From JACRCT01 sp049841135 (lineage in GTDB: Bacteria; Myxococcota; Myxococcia; Myxococcales; UBA5297): a stretch of 64,000 nt of DNA. Position numbers and translations under genes: made by a program. The stretch is taken from positions 2,542,001-2,606,000 of the forward strand of contig JASGHK010000004.1 in the NCBI GenBank assembly GCA_049841135.1, written 5' to 3'. Position 1 is the first letter of the stretch; each line of letters starts with the position of its first letter. Below the pieces are notes generated by a model. That model had not been told where the DNA came from. It was given only the letters and a program-made list of their open reading frames with translations, and ran no database searches. Shown one piece after another: positions 29,827-38,049 of the stretch.

Positions 29827-31224
29827 ATGCGCCGCCTCGTCCTCGTCTTTGCCGCCGCACTCGCAGCGCTACCCGGCTGCGAGCTGCTGGTCACCACCGA
29901 AGACCTCTTCGATGACGCCGGTGATCTCGCCGACGCGGCGCGCCCGAGCGCGGACGTCGGCATTCCCGATTCCGGCGGCGCGGACGCTCAGGCCGAGCCC
30001 AGTCCCGACGCGGCGACGCCTGTGAACGACGCAGGCTCTCCGGATGTCGGTGCGCCGATAGTCGATGCCGGCCCGACTGCCCTCGACTCCGACGCCTCCG
30101 TCCCCCCAGATGCCTCCGGGCCTGGCCTCGACGCCTCCGGGCCTGGCCTCGACGCCTCCGGGCCAGGCTTCGATGCCTCCGGGGCAGGCTTCGATGCGTC
30201 CGGGCCTGGCCTCGACGCCGCCCTGCCCACCATCAACGCCAAGAACCTGAGCATCGTCTGCCCTCACTCCTCCATCGGCGGCTTCGAGTCCAACGGTCTG
30301 GAGATGACCTGCGAGGTGCACGCCGCCGACAATGCTGGCGGCTTCGTCCCCGGAAGCGTGAGCTTCAAGACCGAGGCGGGAGTCGTCGTCCCGACGTCGG
30401 TGTCGCTCACGCCGAACGCGACCTACGGCGGCATCGGCCAGTTCGTCTACCGCGCCCTGTGCCCGGCGCCGCGCGACGTCACGCCGCTGGGCAGCCCCGC
30501 GGGCGACCCCGGTGCGTTCTGTGTGTTCTCCAACCAGTGCGGCGCCAACAACGAATCGCGCACCTGCAACCCGCGCGACGGCCTGGCGACCCTGGTGGCG
30601 TACACCACCGGCAGCGAGTCGTTCCAGGACACGAATCACAACGGTACCTGGGACGAGGGCGAGCCCTTCGTCGACCTCCCAGAGCCCTTCGTGGATGCCG
30701 ACGACAGCGGCGGGTACGAGTCAGGCGAGGAATTCGTGGACATCACCCCCGGCAACGGCCACTGGGACGACAAGAACAGAGACTGGGACGCCCAGGCGAC
30801 GATCTGGACGAGCCTGACGATTCGCTGGACCGGCGCGCCCCAGAGCCTGACCCTCCTCCCCGGCAACGCCCAGGTCACCAACCACTGCGAGAGCCTGCAG
30901 TACTCGGGAGTCCTCACGGACATCAACGGCAACCCGCCGACCGCGGCCGACCCCGCCCTCGACAAGGTGAGCGCCACCTGCACCAACAACTGCAAGGTCA
31001 GCTCGGTCCAGGCCTACAGCGACGAGAACGGACAGGTCAGCGTCACGGTGACCGACGCCCACTCCTGCCCCTCGACCTGCACCGCGCCTTGCACCGAGAG
31101 CGGCTACAGCGTCGGACTCTCCATTCACCGCACGCTGGCCAACGGCAGCACCACCGTGAGCAACGACTCCCTCGACTCGATCATGGAACCCGACCCCGGT
31201 CCGCGCACGGGGTCCTTCAAGTAG
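29827..31224 (+). CDS. Surface lipoprotein with repeat linker and Cys-rich domain
   Basis: Lipoprotein of 465 residues starting two bases after the previous stop, so probably translationally coupled. The lipobox is ALPGC (Cys18). Residues ~20-135 are an Asp/Ala/Pro/Gly spacer that includes five ASGPGLD-type heptads. The folded part (~140-465) has Ig-like strands, many cysteines (CVFSNQC, RTCNP, CTNNCKVSS, CPSTCTAPC) and two acidic loops, DTNHNGTWDEGE and DADDSGGYESGEE, of calcium-loop type. The long spacer suits projection from the outer membrane. Function unknown. Confidence 0.75.
   Translation: MRRLVLVFAAALAALPGCELLVTTEDLFDDAGDLADAARPSADVGIPDSGGADAQAEPSPDAATPVNDAGSPDVGAPIVDAGPTALDSDASVPPDASGPGLDASGPGLDASGPGFDASGAGFDASGPGLDAALPTINAKNLSIVCPHSSIGGFESNGLEMTCEVHAADNAGGFVPGSVSFKTEAGVVVPTSVSLTPNATYGGIGQFVYRALCPAPRDVTPLGSPAGDPGAFCVFSNQCGANNESRTCNPRDGLATLVAYTTGSESFQDTNHNGTWDEGEPFVDLPEPFVDADDSGGYESGEEFVDITPGNGHWDDKNRDWDAQATIWTSLTIRWTGAPQSLTLLPGNAQVTNHCESLQYSGVLTDINGNPPTAADPALDKVSATCTNNCKVSSVQAYSDENGQVSVTVTDAHSCPSTCTAPCTESGYSVGLSIHRTLANGSTTVSNDSLDSIMEPDPGPRTGSFK
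30112..30216 (+). repeat. Five 21-bp tandem repeats
   Basis: Five in-frame 21-base units encode ASGPGLD, ASGPGLD, ASGPGFD, ASGAGFD, ASGPGLD in the lipoprotein spacer. The repeat is long enough to vary in number by slippage. Confidence 0.85.
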
Positions 31225-31296
31225 CGGAGACTCCTCGCTAGAAGCATCGGCGGGTGCCGCCACTGGATCGCGAGCGAGCGGATGCCCGAGCCGACC

Positions 31297-31350
31297 TTGC
31301 TGAAGATAGGCAGCTCTTTTGTGACATGACCCGCGAGCCCTCGGACGCCG
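31297..31350 (+). repeat. Two-block intergenic repeat, copy B
   Basis: TTGCTGAAGATAGGCA, eight variable bases, then GTGACATGACC, followed by a weaker GC-rich similarity to about 31350. It differs from the copy at 41140 by one base in the first block and none in the second. It lies between two convergent genes, in a 225-base gap with no other feature. Confidence 0.7.
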
Positions 31351-31449
31351 TTTCGAGGGCGCTCGGCGCTGGGACTCGTCGACGCATCAGGCGCCCGCCT
31401 GATCCATCGGCCGACGGTGTGCAGCCTTCGAGCGAGCGCCGCAACGGGC

Positions 31450-33333
31450 CTACGCCACCGCCAATTCCGCCTTTGGCCCCGCGAACTGGCTCTCGTACAG
31501 CTCGGCGTAGAAGCCCTTGCGCGCGAGCAGCTCGCCGTGCCGGCCCTGCTCGACGATGCGGCCCTCGTTCATCACCAGGATCAGGTCGGCGTCGCGCACG
31601 GTGGAGAGCCGGTGCGCCACGACGAAGGAGGTCCGGCCCCGCATCAGCTCTTGCATCGCGCGCTGCACCGCGAGCTCCGTCCGCGTGTCCACGCTGCTGG
31701 TGGCCTCGTCGAAGATGAGCACGGCCGGGTCGGCGAGGATGGCCCGCGCGATGGTCAGGAGCTGGCGCTGCCCTTGGGAGAGGTTGGTGGCGTCCTCGTT
31801 GAGCGGCGTGTCGTAGCCCTCGGGCAGCGTGCGGATGAAGTGGTCGGCGTGGGCGGCCTTGGCCGCGGCGACGATCTCCTCCTCGGTGGCTCCCTCCCGG
31901 CCGAAGGCGATGTTCTCCCGGAGCGTGCCCTGGAAGAGCCAGGTGTCCTGCAGCACCATCCCGAAGTGGCTGCGCAGGGGGCCGCGCTGCAGCTCGCGCA
32001 GGTCGACGCCGTCGAGCGCGATCGTCCCCCCGCCCAGCTCGTAGAAGCGCATCAGCAGGTTGACGAGGGTGGTCTTGCCGGCGCCGGTCGGGCCGACGAT
32101 GGCCACGGTCTGGCCGGGCTGGACGTGGAGGTTCAGGCCCTCGATGAGCGGCGTGGCGGGCGTGTAGCTGAAGCGCACCTCGCTCAGCCGGACCTCGCCC
32201 CGGGGCGCGTCGAGCCGCCGCGCCGCCGGGGCGTCGGGGAGCTCCTCCGCTTCGTCGAGCAGCTCGAAGGCCCGCTCCGCCGAGGCCACCGTGGACTGGA
32301 TCACGTTGGCGATGGTCGCGGTCTGGGCGATGGGCATCGAGAAGTGGCGCAGGTACTGGATGAAGGCCTGGATGTCGCCGACGGCCAGCGTCTGGCGCGC
32401 CGCCATCACGCCGCCCACCACGCAGACGGCCACGTAGCCCAGGTTGCTGATGACGCCGATGAGCGGCATCAGCAGGCCGGAGACGAATTGCGCCTTCCAG
32501 CCGCTCTCGAAGAGCCGCCGGTTGATCTCCTCGAACGCGCGGAGGGACGCCTGCTCGCGGCCGAAGGCCTTCACGATCGTGTGGCCGGCGACCATCTCGT
32601 CGACGTGGCCGCTCAGCTCGCCCAGCGCCTTCTGCTGCCCGGCGAAGAAGCCCTTGGAGCGGCCCATGATCGCCCGGGTGAGCAGCGCGACCACCGGGAG
32701 GATGAGCAGGCCGATCAGCGTCAAGAGCGGGCTGATGGTGAGCATCATCACCAGCGTGCCGACGATGGAGATCACCGCGCCCAGCACCTGGGCGAGCGAC
32801 TGCTGGAGCGTGTTGCCGATGGTGTCGACGTCGTTGCTCACCCGGCTCAGGACGTCGCCGTGGCTGTGGCCGTCGAAGAACCGCAGCGGCAGCCGCGAGA
32901 GCTTGGCGCTGACGTCCCGGCGCAGGTCGAGGACCAGGCGCTGGGCGAGGCCGGCCATCACGTAGTGCTGCAGATAGGTGAAGGCGGCGCTGAAGAGGTA
33001 GAGCCCGGCGAGCAGGACCAGGGTGTGGGCGAGGCCGCCGAAGTCGACGCCCGCGCCGGGGACGCCGGCGACCCGGGCCTTCACGCCCTCGAAGATCGCG
33101 GTCGTGGCGTGGCCCATGATCTTCGGGCCGAGCACGCCGAAGAGGGTGCCGAGGAGCGTCATCAGCGCGACCGCGGCGAGCGTCCAGCGCAGCGGGCGTA
33201 GATAGCCGAGCAGGCGGCGCAGCGTGCCCTTGAAGTCCTTGGCCTTCTCGAAGGACATGCCCATGCGACCCATCGGGCCGCCGTGCATCGGGCGCGTCGC
33301 GGCAGGCCGCTCCTGGGCCGGAGGCGCCTTCAT
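31450..33333 (-). CDS. ABC exporter half-transporter, second subunit (canonical Walker B)
   Basis: Membrane-permease/ATPase fusion of 627 residues, second subunit of a heterodimeric exporter of the LmrCD/BmrCD/TM287-288 type. Its ATG 33333 overlaps the stop of the upstream subunit by four bases (ATGA). N-terminal ~60 residues are a Pro/Met-rich cytoplasmic lead, then six membrane helices (~60-345). The nucleotide-binding domain has Walker A GPTGAGKTT, signature LSQGQ (degenerate; LSGGQ expected), Walker B VLIFDEATSSVD with catalytic Glu, and an AHRLSTV switch. The substrate cannot be told; relatives export drugs, lipids or peptides. Inner membrane. Confidence 0.88.
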   Translation of the reverse strand: MKAPPAQERPAATRPMHGGPMGRMGMSFEKAKDFKGTLRRLLGYLRPLRWTLAAVALMTLLGTLFGVLGPKIMGHATTAIFEGVKARVAGVPGAGVDFGGLAHTLVLLAGLYLFSAAFTYLQHYVMAGLAQRLVLDLRRDVSAKLSRLPLRFFDGHSHGDVLSRVSNDVDTIGNTLQQSLAQVLGAVISIVGTLVMMLTISPLLTLIGLLILPVVALLTRAIMGRSKGFFAGQQKALGELSGHVDEMVAGHTIVKAFGREQASLRAFEEINRRLFESGWKAQFVSGLLMPLIGVISNLGYVAVCVVGGVMAARQTLAVGDIQAFIQYLRHFSMPIAQTATIANVIQSTVASAERAFELLDEAEELPDAPAARRLDAPRGEVRLSEVRFSYTPATPLIEGLNLHVQPGQTVAIVGPTGAGKTTLVNLLMRFYELGGGTIALDGVDLRELQRGPLRSHFGMVLQDTWLFQGTLRENIAFGREGATEEEIVAAAKAAHADHFIRTLPEGYDTPLNEDATNLSQGQRQLLTIARAILADPAVLIFDEATSSVDTRTELAVQRAMQELMRGRTSFVVAHRLSTVRDADLILVMNEGRIVEQGRHGELLARKGFYAELYESQFAGPKAELAVA

Positions 33334-35066
33334 GCGGCCTCCGGCGGGGAGCTGGTGGTGACCTGGGAGGCGACGATCTCCCGGTAGACGGCGCAGTCGC
33401 GCATCAGCGCGTCGTGGCGGCCGATGCCGGCGACCTTGCCGTCCTCGAGCACGACGATCCGGTCCGCGTCCATGACGGTGCTGACCCGCTGCGCGACGAT
33501 GAGCACCGTCGCGTCGCGGACCTGGTCGCGGAGCGCGCGGCGCAGGGCGGCGTCGGTCTTGAAGTCGAGCGCGGAGAAGCTGTCGTCGAAGACGTAGATG
33601 GCCGGGCGCCGGGCAAGCGCACGGGCGATGGAGAGGCGCTGCTTCTGTCCGCCGGAGAGGTTCGAGCCGCCCTGCGCGACCGGCGCGGCGAAGCCCTCGG
33701 GGCGCGCTTCGATGAACTCGGTGGCCTGGGCGATGGCGGCGGCGCGGCGCACCTCCTCCTCGGTGGCGTCTTCGCGGCCGTAGCGGAGGTTGCCGGCGAC
33801 GGTGTCGGTGAAGAGCACCGCCTTCTGCGGCACGAAGCCGATGTGCTGGCGCAGGTCGGCCTGGGCCAGCTCGCGGACGTCGACGCCGTCGACCCGGACG
33901 CTGCCGGACTCGACGTCGAAGAAGCGCGGGATGAGCCCGACCAGCGTCGACTTCCCCGAACCGGTGCCGCCGATGATGGCGGTGACCTCCCCGGGCGCGG
34001 CGGTGAAGCTGACGTGCTGGAGCGCCGGCTCCTCGGCGCCGGGGTAGCGGAAGACGACGTCCCGGAACTCCACCTCGCCCCGGACCTTCTCGAGCGGGCG
34101 CGGGGCGGCCGGGTCGGCGAGGTCGGAGGCGGTCCCGAGCACCTCGTTGATGCGCCCCGCGGAGACCGAGGCCCGCGGCAGCAGCACGAACATGATGGAG
34201 ACCATCATCAGCGAGAAGAGGATCTGGGTCGCGTACTGGAGGAAGGCCATCAGGCTGCCGACGTGCGCGAGCCCCGCGTCGATCCGCTGGCCGCCGAACC
34301 AGAGGATGGCGAGCGAGGTGAAGTTCATCGCCACCATCATCGTGGGCATCAGCAGGGCCATCGTGCGCTGGGCGGAGAGGGCGCTGCCGGCGAGGTCCTG
34401 GCTGGCGGCCTGGAAGCGCCGCTGGTCGGAGCCCACTCGGTTGAAGGCGCGGATGACCCGGACGCCGGTGAGGCTCTCGCGCAGCACGAGGTTGAGGCGG
34501 TCGAGCTTCTCCTGCATCTGCTGGAAGAGGCCGACGCCGCGCACCGCGATGAAGGCGATGGCCGCCACCAGCGCCGGGACCGCGGCGAGCAGCACCCCCG
34601 AGAGCTGCCGGTCCATGGAGAGCGCCATCACCAGGCCGCCGATGCACATCAGCGGCGCGGCGACCATCATCCGGAAGAGCATCAGCGTGAAGGTCTGGAC
34701 CTGGGTGACGTCGTTGGTGGTCCGGGTGAGCAGCGTGGCGGGGCCGAAGCGGTCGAAGGCGTGGAGCGAGAAGCCCGAGACCTTCTCGAGCAGCCGGCTG
34801 CGCAGGTCGCGGCCGAAGGCGGCGCTCACGCGCGAGGTGAGCCAGGCCGCGAGGACGGAGCAGGCGACGCCGGCGAGCGTCACCAAGAGCATCCGGCCGC
34901 CCGCCTGGACGATGAAGGGGGAGTCGCCGCGGGTCACCCCGGAGTCGACGATGCCCGCCATGAGCGTCGGCAGGTAGAGCTCGGCGAGCGACTGCAGAAA
35001 GATGAGGACCAGCGCTCCCGCGATGGACGAGCGGTAGGGGCCCAGGTGCCTGAGCAGCTTCAACAT
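33330..35066 (-). CDS. ABC exporter half-transporter, first subunit (degenerate Walker B)
   Basis: Exporter subunit of 578 residues with six membrane helices (~15-310) and an ATPase domain: Walker A GGTGSGKST, signature LSGGQ, Walker B IYVFDDSFSALD where the catalytic Glu is replaced by Asp, switch AQRVSTV with Gln replacing His. Together with the LSQGQ of its partner, this gives one canonical and one degenerate ATP site, as known for heterodimeric exporters. Start ATG 35066 (MLKLLRHLGPYR) has only a weak ribosome site. The two genes are one operon. Confidence 0.88.
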   Translation of the reverse strand: MLKLLRHLGPYRSSIAGALVLIFLQSLAELYLPTLMAGIVDSGVTRGDSPFIVQAGGRMLLVTLAGVACSVLAAWLTSRVSAAFGRDLRSRLLEKVSGFSLHAFDRFGPATLLTRTTNDVTQVQTFTLMLFRMMVAAPLMCIGGLVMALSMDRQLSGVLLAAVPALVAAIAFIAVRGVGLFQQMQEKLDRLNLVLRESLTGVRVIRAFNRVGSDQRRFQAASQDLAGSALSAQRTMALLMPTMMVAMNFTSLAILWFGGQRIDAGLAHVGSLMAFLQYATQILFSLMMVSIMFVLLPRASVSAGRINEVLGTASDLADPAAPRPLEKVRGEVEFRDVVFRYPGAEEPALQHVSFTAAPGEVTAIIGGTGSGKSTLVGLIPRFFDVESGSVRVDGVDVRELAQADLRQHIGFVPQKAVLFTDTVAGNLRYGREDATEEEVRRAAAIAQATEFIEARPEGFAAPVAQGGSNLSGGQKQRLSIARALARRPAIYVFDDSFSALDFKTDAALRRALRDQVRDATVLIVAQRVSTVMDADRIVVLEDGKVAGIGRHDALMRDCAVYREIVASQVTTSSPPEAA

Positions 35067-35150
35067 GACGAAGGTGTTGTTCCTCGGTGCGCGGCCAATT
35101 GCTTCAAAAGGCGCCGGCGCCCGACCTGATTCCAGAGGTCCGCCGGCCCC

Positions 35151-36641
35151 TCAGTCCAGCACCGCCTGCTCGCCCGTGCGCACCACCTCCAGGACCTCGG
35201 CCGCGGTCTCCGCCGTCTGCAGCCGCTCCTTCACGTACTCGCTCTCGTGCAGCATGGTGGCGATGACCGACTGCAGCCGCTGGTGCACGCGCGGCTGGCC
35301 GGCGGGCGTGAGCAGCATGAAGACCAGGTGCGCCTTCTCGCTGGTCCCGTCGCACTTGATGCCCTTCTCGGAGCGCAGGAAGAGCAGGAAGGCCTTGGCC
35401 AGGCCGGGAAGGCGGGCGTGCGGCATGGCGATGCCCTGGCCCAGGTAGGTCGGCACCTGCCGCTCGCGCGCCGCCACCGCCGCGATGATCTGGTCCTTGG
35501 GCAAGGGCAGCGCCTCGGCCGGCATCTTGGCCATCGCCGCCCCGAGCGCGCCGATGGACGACTCGGCCTCGACGCCCAGATGGATGGCCGGCAGCGAGAG
35601 CGCGTCGGCGAGCCGGGCCGGCTCCTCGTCCTCGAACTCGTCGCGGATGGTGCCGACCAGCTCTTCGATGACGTCCTCGAGCGTGATGAACCCGGTCCAC
35701 TCGTCGGCGGCGTTGGAGACCACCGCGGCGTGGATGCGCTTGCGCTGCATCTCGGCGATGACCGCCTCCAGCGTCGTCGTCTCCTTGATGGAGAGCATCG
35801 GCCGGGCGAGCGCCTTGAGGTCCGCCGCGGCGTGGTCGCCGTGGAGGATCAGGTCCTTGAGGTGCACGAGCCTGGCCGGCCGCACGCCGTCGGCCTCGAC
35901 CAGCGGGTAGCGCGTCAGCCGCGCGCTCTTGATGGTCTCGAAGTTCTTCTCCCACGGCAGCCGGGCGTCGAGCGACTTGACCGCCGCCTTGGGGCGCATG
36001 GCGTCCTTGGCGGTGAGCGCGCCGAAGTCGAAGACGTTCTCCATGAAGAGCAGGCGCCTGAAGCTCATCAGCCCCAGCTCCTGCGACTGGTCGAGGATGA
36101 GCCGCAGCTCGCCCTCGGTGTGGTGCTCCTCGCTCGTCGGGCGGCCCAGCCCCAGCAGGTGCAGGACGCCGTTGGTCGCCCCGGAGAGCAGCCACAGCGC
36201 CGGGTAGAGCAGGACGTGGGAGAAGCGCAGCGGCGTCGTGCACCAGAGCGCCAGCTTGTCGGCGACGCGGATGGCCGCGAACTTGGGCACCTGCTCGCCC
36301 AGCACGATGTGCGAGCCGGAGACGACCACGTAGCTCAAGGCGATGCCGGCGATGTAGCGCCAGCTGCCGTGGTTCTCGTGCCCCAGCACCTGGTCGGTGA
36401 CCTTGGTGCCCACGATGCCCAGGGCGACGCTGGCCAGGGTGATGCCCACCTGGCAGACCGAGAGGTACTCGTCCAGGTGCGCCTGGATGGTCCTCAGGGT
36501 GACGGCGCGGGGGTCGCCCGCCGCCTCCAGCTCCGCCACGCGGGTGGGACGCACCTTGACGATGGCGAACTCGGCCAGGACGTAGAACGCGTTGATGGCC
36601 AGCAGCAGCACAAACGCCAGTCCAAGCAAGGCCAACTGCAC
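35151..36641 (-). CDS. CNNM/CBS membrane protein fused to a PTS EIIA-type domain
   Basis: Inner-membrane protein of 496 residues. GTG 36641 is chosen because GGGAGG lies 6 bases upstream and the first helix (MQLALLGLAFVLLLAINAFY) begins there. Residues 1-~185 are a DUF21/CNNM core (AEFAIVKVRPTRV, QVGITLASVALGIVG), the membrane part of CorC/HlyC/CNNM magnesium transport proteins. Residues ~200-330 are a CBS pair (DAMRPKAAVKSLDARLPW, GFITLEDVIEELVGTIRDE). Where CorC_HlyC is normally found, residues ~345-490 instead resemble a PTS EIIA type-2 domain: YLGQGIAMPHAR with the phospho-accepting His near residue 408, KAHLVFMLLTP and HQRLQSVIATML. This suggests ion transport controlled by a PTS-like phosphorelay; that is inference. 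It is divergent from the carbamoyltransferase gene. Confidence 0.85.
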   Translation of the reverse strand: MQLALLGLAFVLLLAINAFYVLAEFAIVKVRPTRVAELEAAGDPRAVTLRTIQAHLDEYLSVCQVGITLASVALGIVGTKVTDQVLGHENHGSWRYIAGIALSYVVVSGSHIVLGEQVPKFAAIRVADKLALWCTTPLRFSHVLLYPALWLLSGATNGVLHLLGLGRPTSEEHHTEGELRLILDQSQELGLMSFRRLLFMENVFDFGALTAKDAMRPKAAVKSLDARLPWEKNFETIKSARLTRYPLVEADGVRPARLVHLKDLILHGDHAAADLKALARPMLSIKETTTLEAVIAEMQRKRIHAAVVSNAADEWTGFITLEDVIEELVGTIRDEFEDEEPARLADALSLPAIHLGVEAESSIGALGAAMAKMPAEALPLPKDQIIAAVAARERQVPTYLGQGIAMPHARLPGLAKAFLLFLRSEKGIKCDGTSEKAHLVFMLLTPAGQPRVHQRLQSVIATMLHESEYVKERLQTAETAAEVLEVVRTGEQAVLD

Positions 36642-36833
36642 GACGTCCTCCCAGAGCTTCTCCCGCGCCGGGGCGGGAGTCTGGCAGACGCGGCCCAGGA
36701 AGCAACCATCCCGAGGCGCGGGAGGAACCGGCGCTCCCCTCCCCTCCAAACCGAAGTCTCGCGCTGCGTCCGTTCTGTGGTAATCGTCTTGGACTTTCGC
36801 ACCACCTTCCCGAACCTCAGAAGGAGAGACACG

Positions 36834-37946
36834 ATGTCCAACCAGAACTTCGACCCCCAGGTGCTCAAGAACCTCCTCGGCAAGAGCCTGCTCGTGACCA
36901 GCGAGTGGTCCACCCCCGAGATCGAGGCGCTCTGCGCAGTCGCGCAGAAGTTCCAGCAGCTCGATCTGCAGGGCAAGCTCCAGCCCCTGTGCCCGAACGA
37001 GCTCGCCTACGCGATGTTCTTCGACAACTCGACCCGCACCAAGTCGGCGTGGGCCGGCGCCGCGACCCGCCTGGGCATGATGCCCGTCATCGTCGACGGC
37101 AGCTCCACCCAGGTCGCCCACGGCGAGACCCCCTCCGAGACCGGCGCCATGCTGGGCATGAACAGCCACGCGATGGGCATCCGTCACGACAAGGTGCTCA
37201 ACGAGGGCAACGCGTTCATGAAGGAGGTCAAGCGCGGCATCGACGAGTACCTGAAGGGCAACGACGAGAAGCGCACCGTCCCCGTCGTCAACCTCCAGTG
37301 CGACGTCGACCACCCGACCCAGACCCTGGCCGACCTGCTCTGGCTCAAGGACAACTTCAAGGACGGGCTCAAGGGCAAGAAGATCGCCGTCAGCTGGGCC
37401 TACTCGCCCTCCTACGCCAAGCCCCTGTCGGTGCCGCAGGGCCTGATCATGCTGCTGACCCGCTACGGCGCGAACATCACGCTGGCCCACCCGAAGGGCT
37501 ACAAGCTGATGGACCGCTGCCTGGACGACGCCAACCGCTTCAGCAAGGAGTCGGGCGGCAGCTTCAACGTCACCGAGAACATGGACGAGGCCTTCAAGGG
37601 CGCCGTCGCCGTCTACCCGAAGAGCTGGGGCCCCTACGAGCTGATGCTCAAGCGCGTCGGCGAGAAGGACGACAGCAAGCTCAAGTCCCTCGAGAAGCAG
37701 ATGCTCGAGCAGAACGCCCAGTACAAGGACTGGATCTGCGACGAGCGCCGCATGGGCCTGACCGACAAGGGCAACGCCCTCTACATGCACTGCCTGCCCG
37801 CCGACATCGGCGCCGAGGTCAGCGCCGGCGTGATGCAGAAGCACGTGGTCAACGTGGCCAAGGAAGCCAACAAGAAGGTCTACGTGATCATGGCCATGCT
37901 GGCGATCGCCAAGGTCAACGACCTCGGCAAGAAGATCGGCCTGTAA
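36834..37946 (+). CDS. ygeW: YgeW-type carbamoyltransferase
   Basis: Member of the aspartate/ornithine carbamoyltransferase superfamily, 370 residues, cytoplasmic. ATG 36834 follows AAGGAGAG. Carbamoyl-phosphate motif FFDNSTRTKSAW (STRT), then AHGETPSETGAM, NLQCDVDHPTQTLADLLWL, KIAVSWAYSPSYAKPLSVPQ and MHCLPADI near the C-terminus. These last blocks match E. coli YgeW closely, including the segment typical of the knotted transcarbamylases. The physiological substrate of YgeW is not established. In E. coli it lies in a purine-catabolism cluster; here no such genes are nearby, and a strong terminator makes it a single-gene unit. Ornithine or acetylornithine transcarbamylase is less likely on these motifs. 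Confidence 0.85.
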   Translation: MSNQNFDPQVLKNLLGKSLLVTSEWSTPEIEALCAVAQKFQQLDLQGKLQPLCPNELAYAMFFDNSTRTKSAWAGAATRLGMMPVIVDGSSTQVAHGETPSETGAMLGMNSHAMGIRHDKVLNEGNAFMKEVKRGIDEYLKGNDEKRTVPVVNLQCDVDHPTQTLADLLWLKDNFKDGLKGKKIAVSWAYSPSYAKPLSVPQGLIMLLTRYGANITLAHPKGYKLMDRCLDDANRFSKESGGSFNVTENMDEAFKGAVAVYPKSWGPYELMLKRVGEKDDSKLKSLEKQMLEQNAQYKDWICDERRMGLTDKGNALYMHCLPADIGAEVSAGVMQKHVVNVAKEANKKVYVIMAMLAIAKVNDLGKKIGL

Positions 37947-37991
37947 GAGCGGCCCGGATCGCCGGCTTTGCGCTGGCGTGATTGATCCAAG

Positions 37992-38027
37992 GCGCCGGGC
38001 CTCACGAGGCCCGGCGCTTTCTTTTTT
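37992..38027 (+). terminator. Rho-independent terminator after the carbamoyltransferase gene
   Basis: Perfect 11-bp stem GCGCCGGGCCT / AGGCCCGGCGC around a CACG loop, followed by TTTCTTTTTT. It isolates the carbamoyltransferase gene from the SulP gene, whose ATG is 23 bases further on. Confidence 0.92.
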
Positions 38028-38049
38028 GGAGACACGGGGGACGGAAGGG

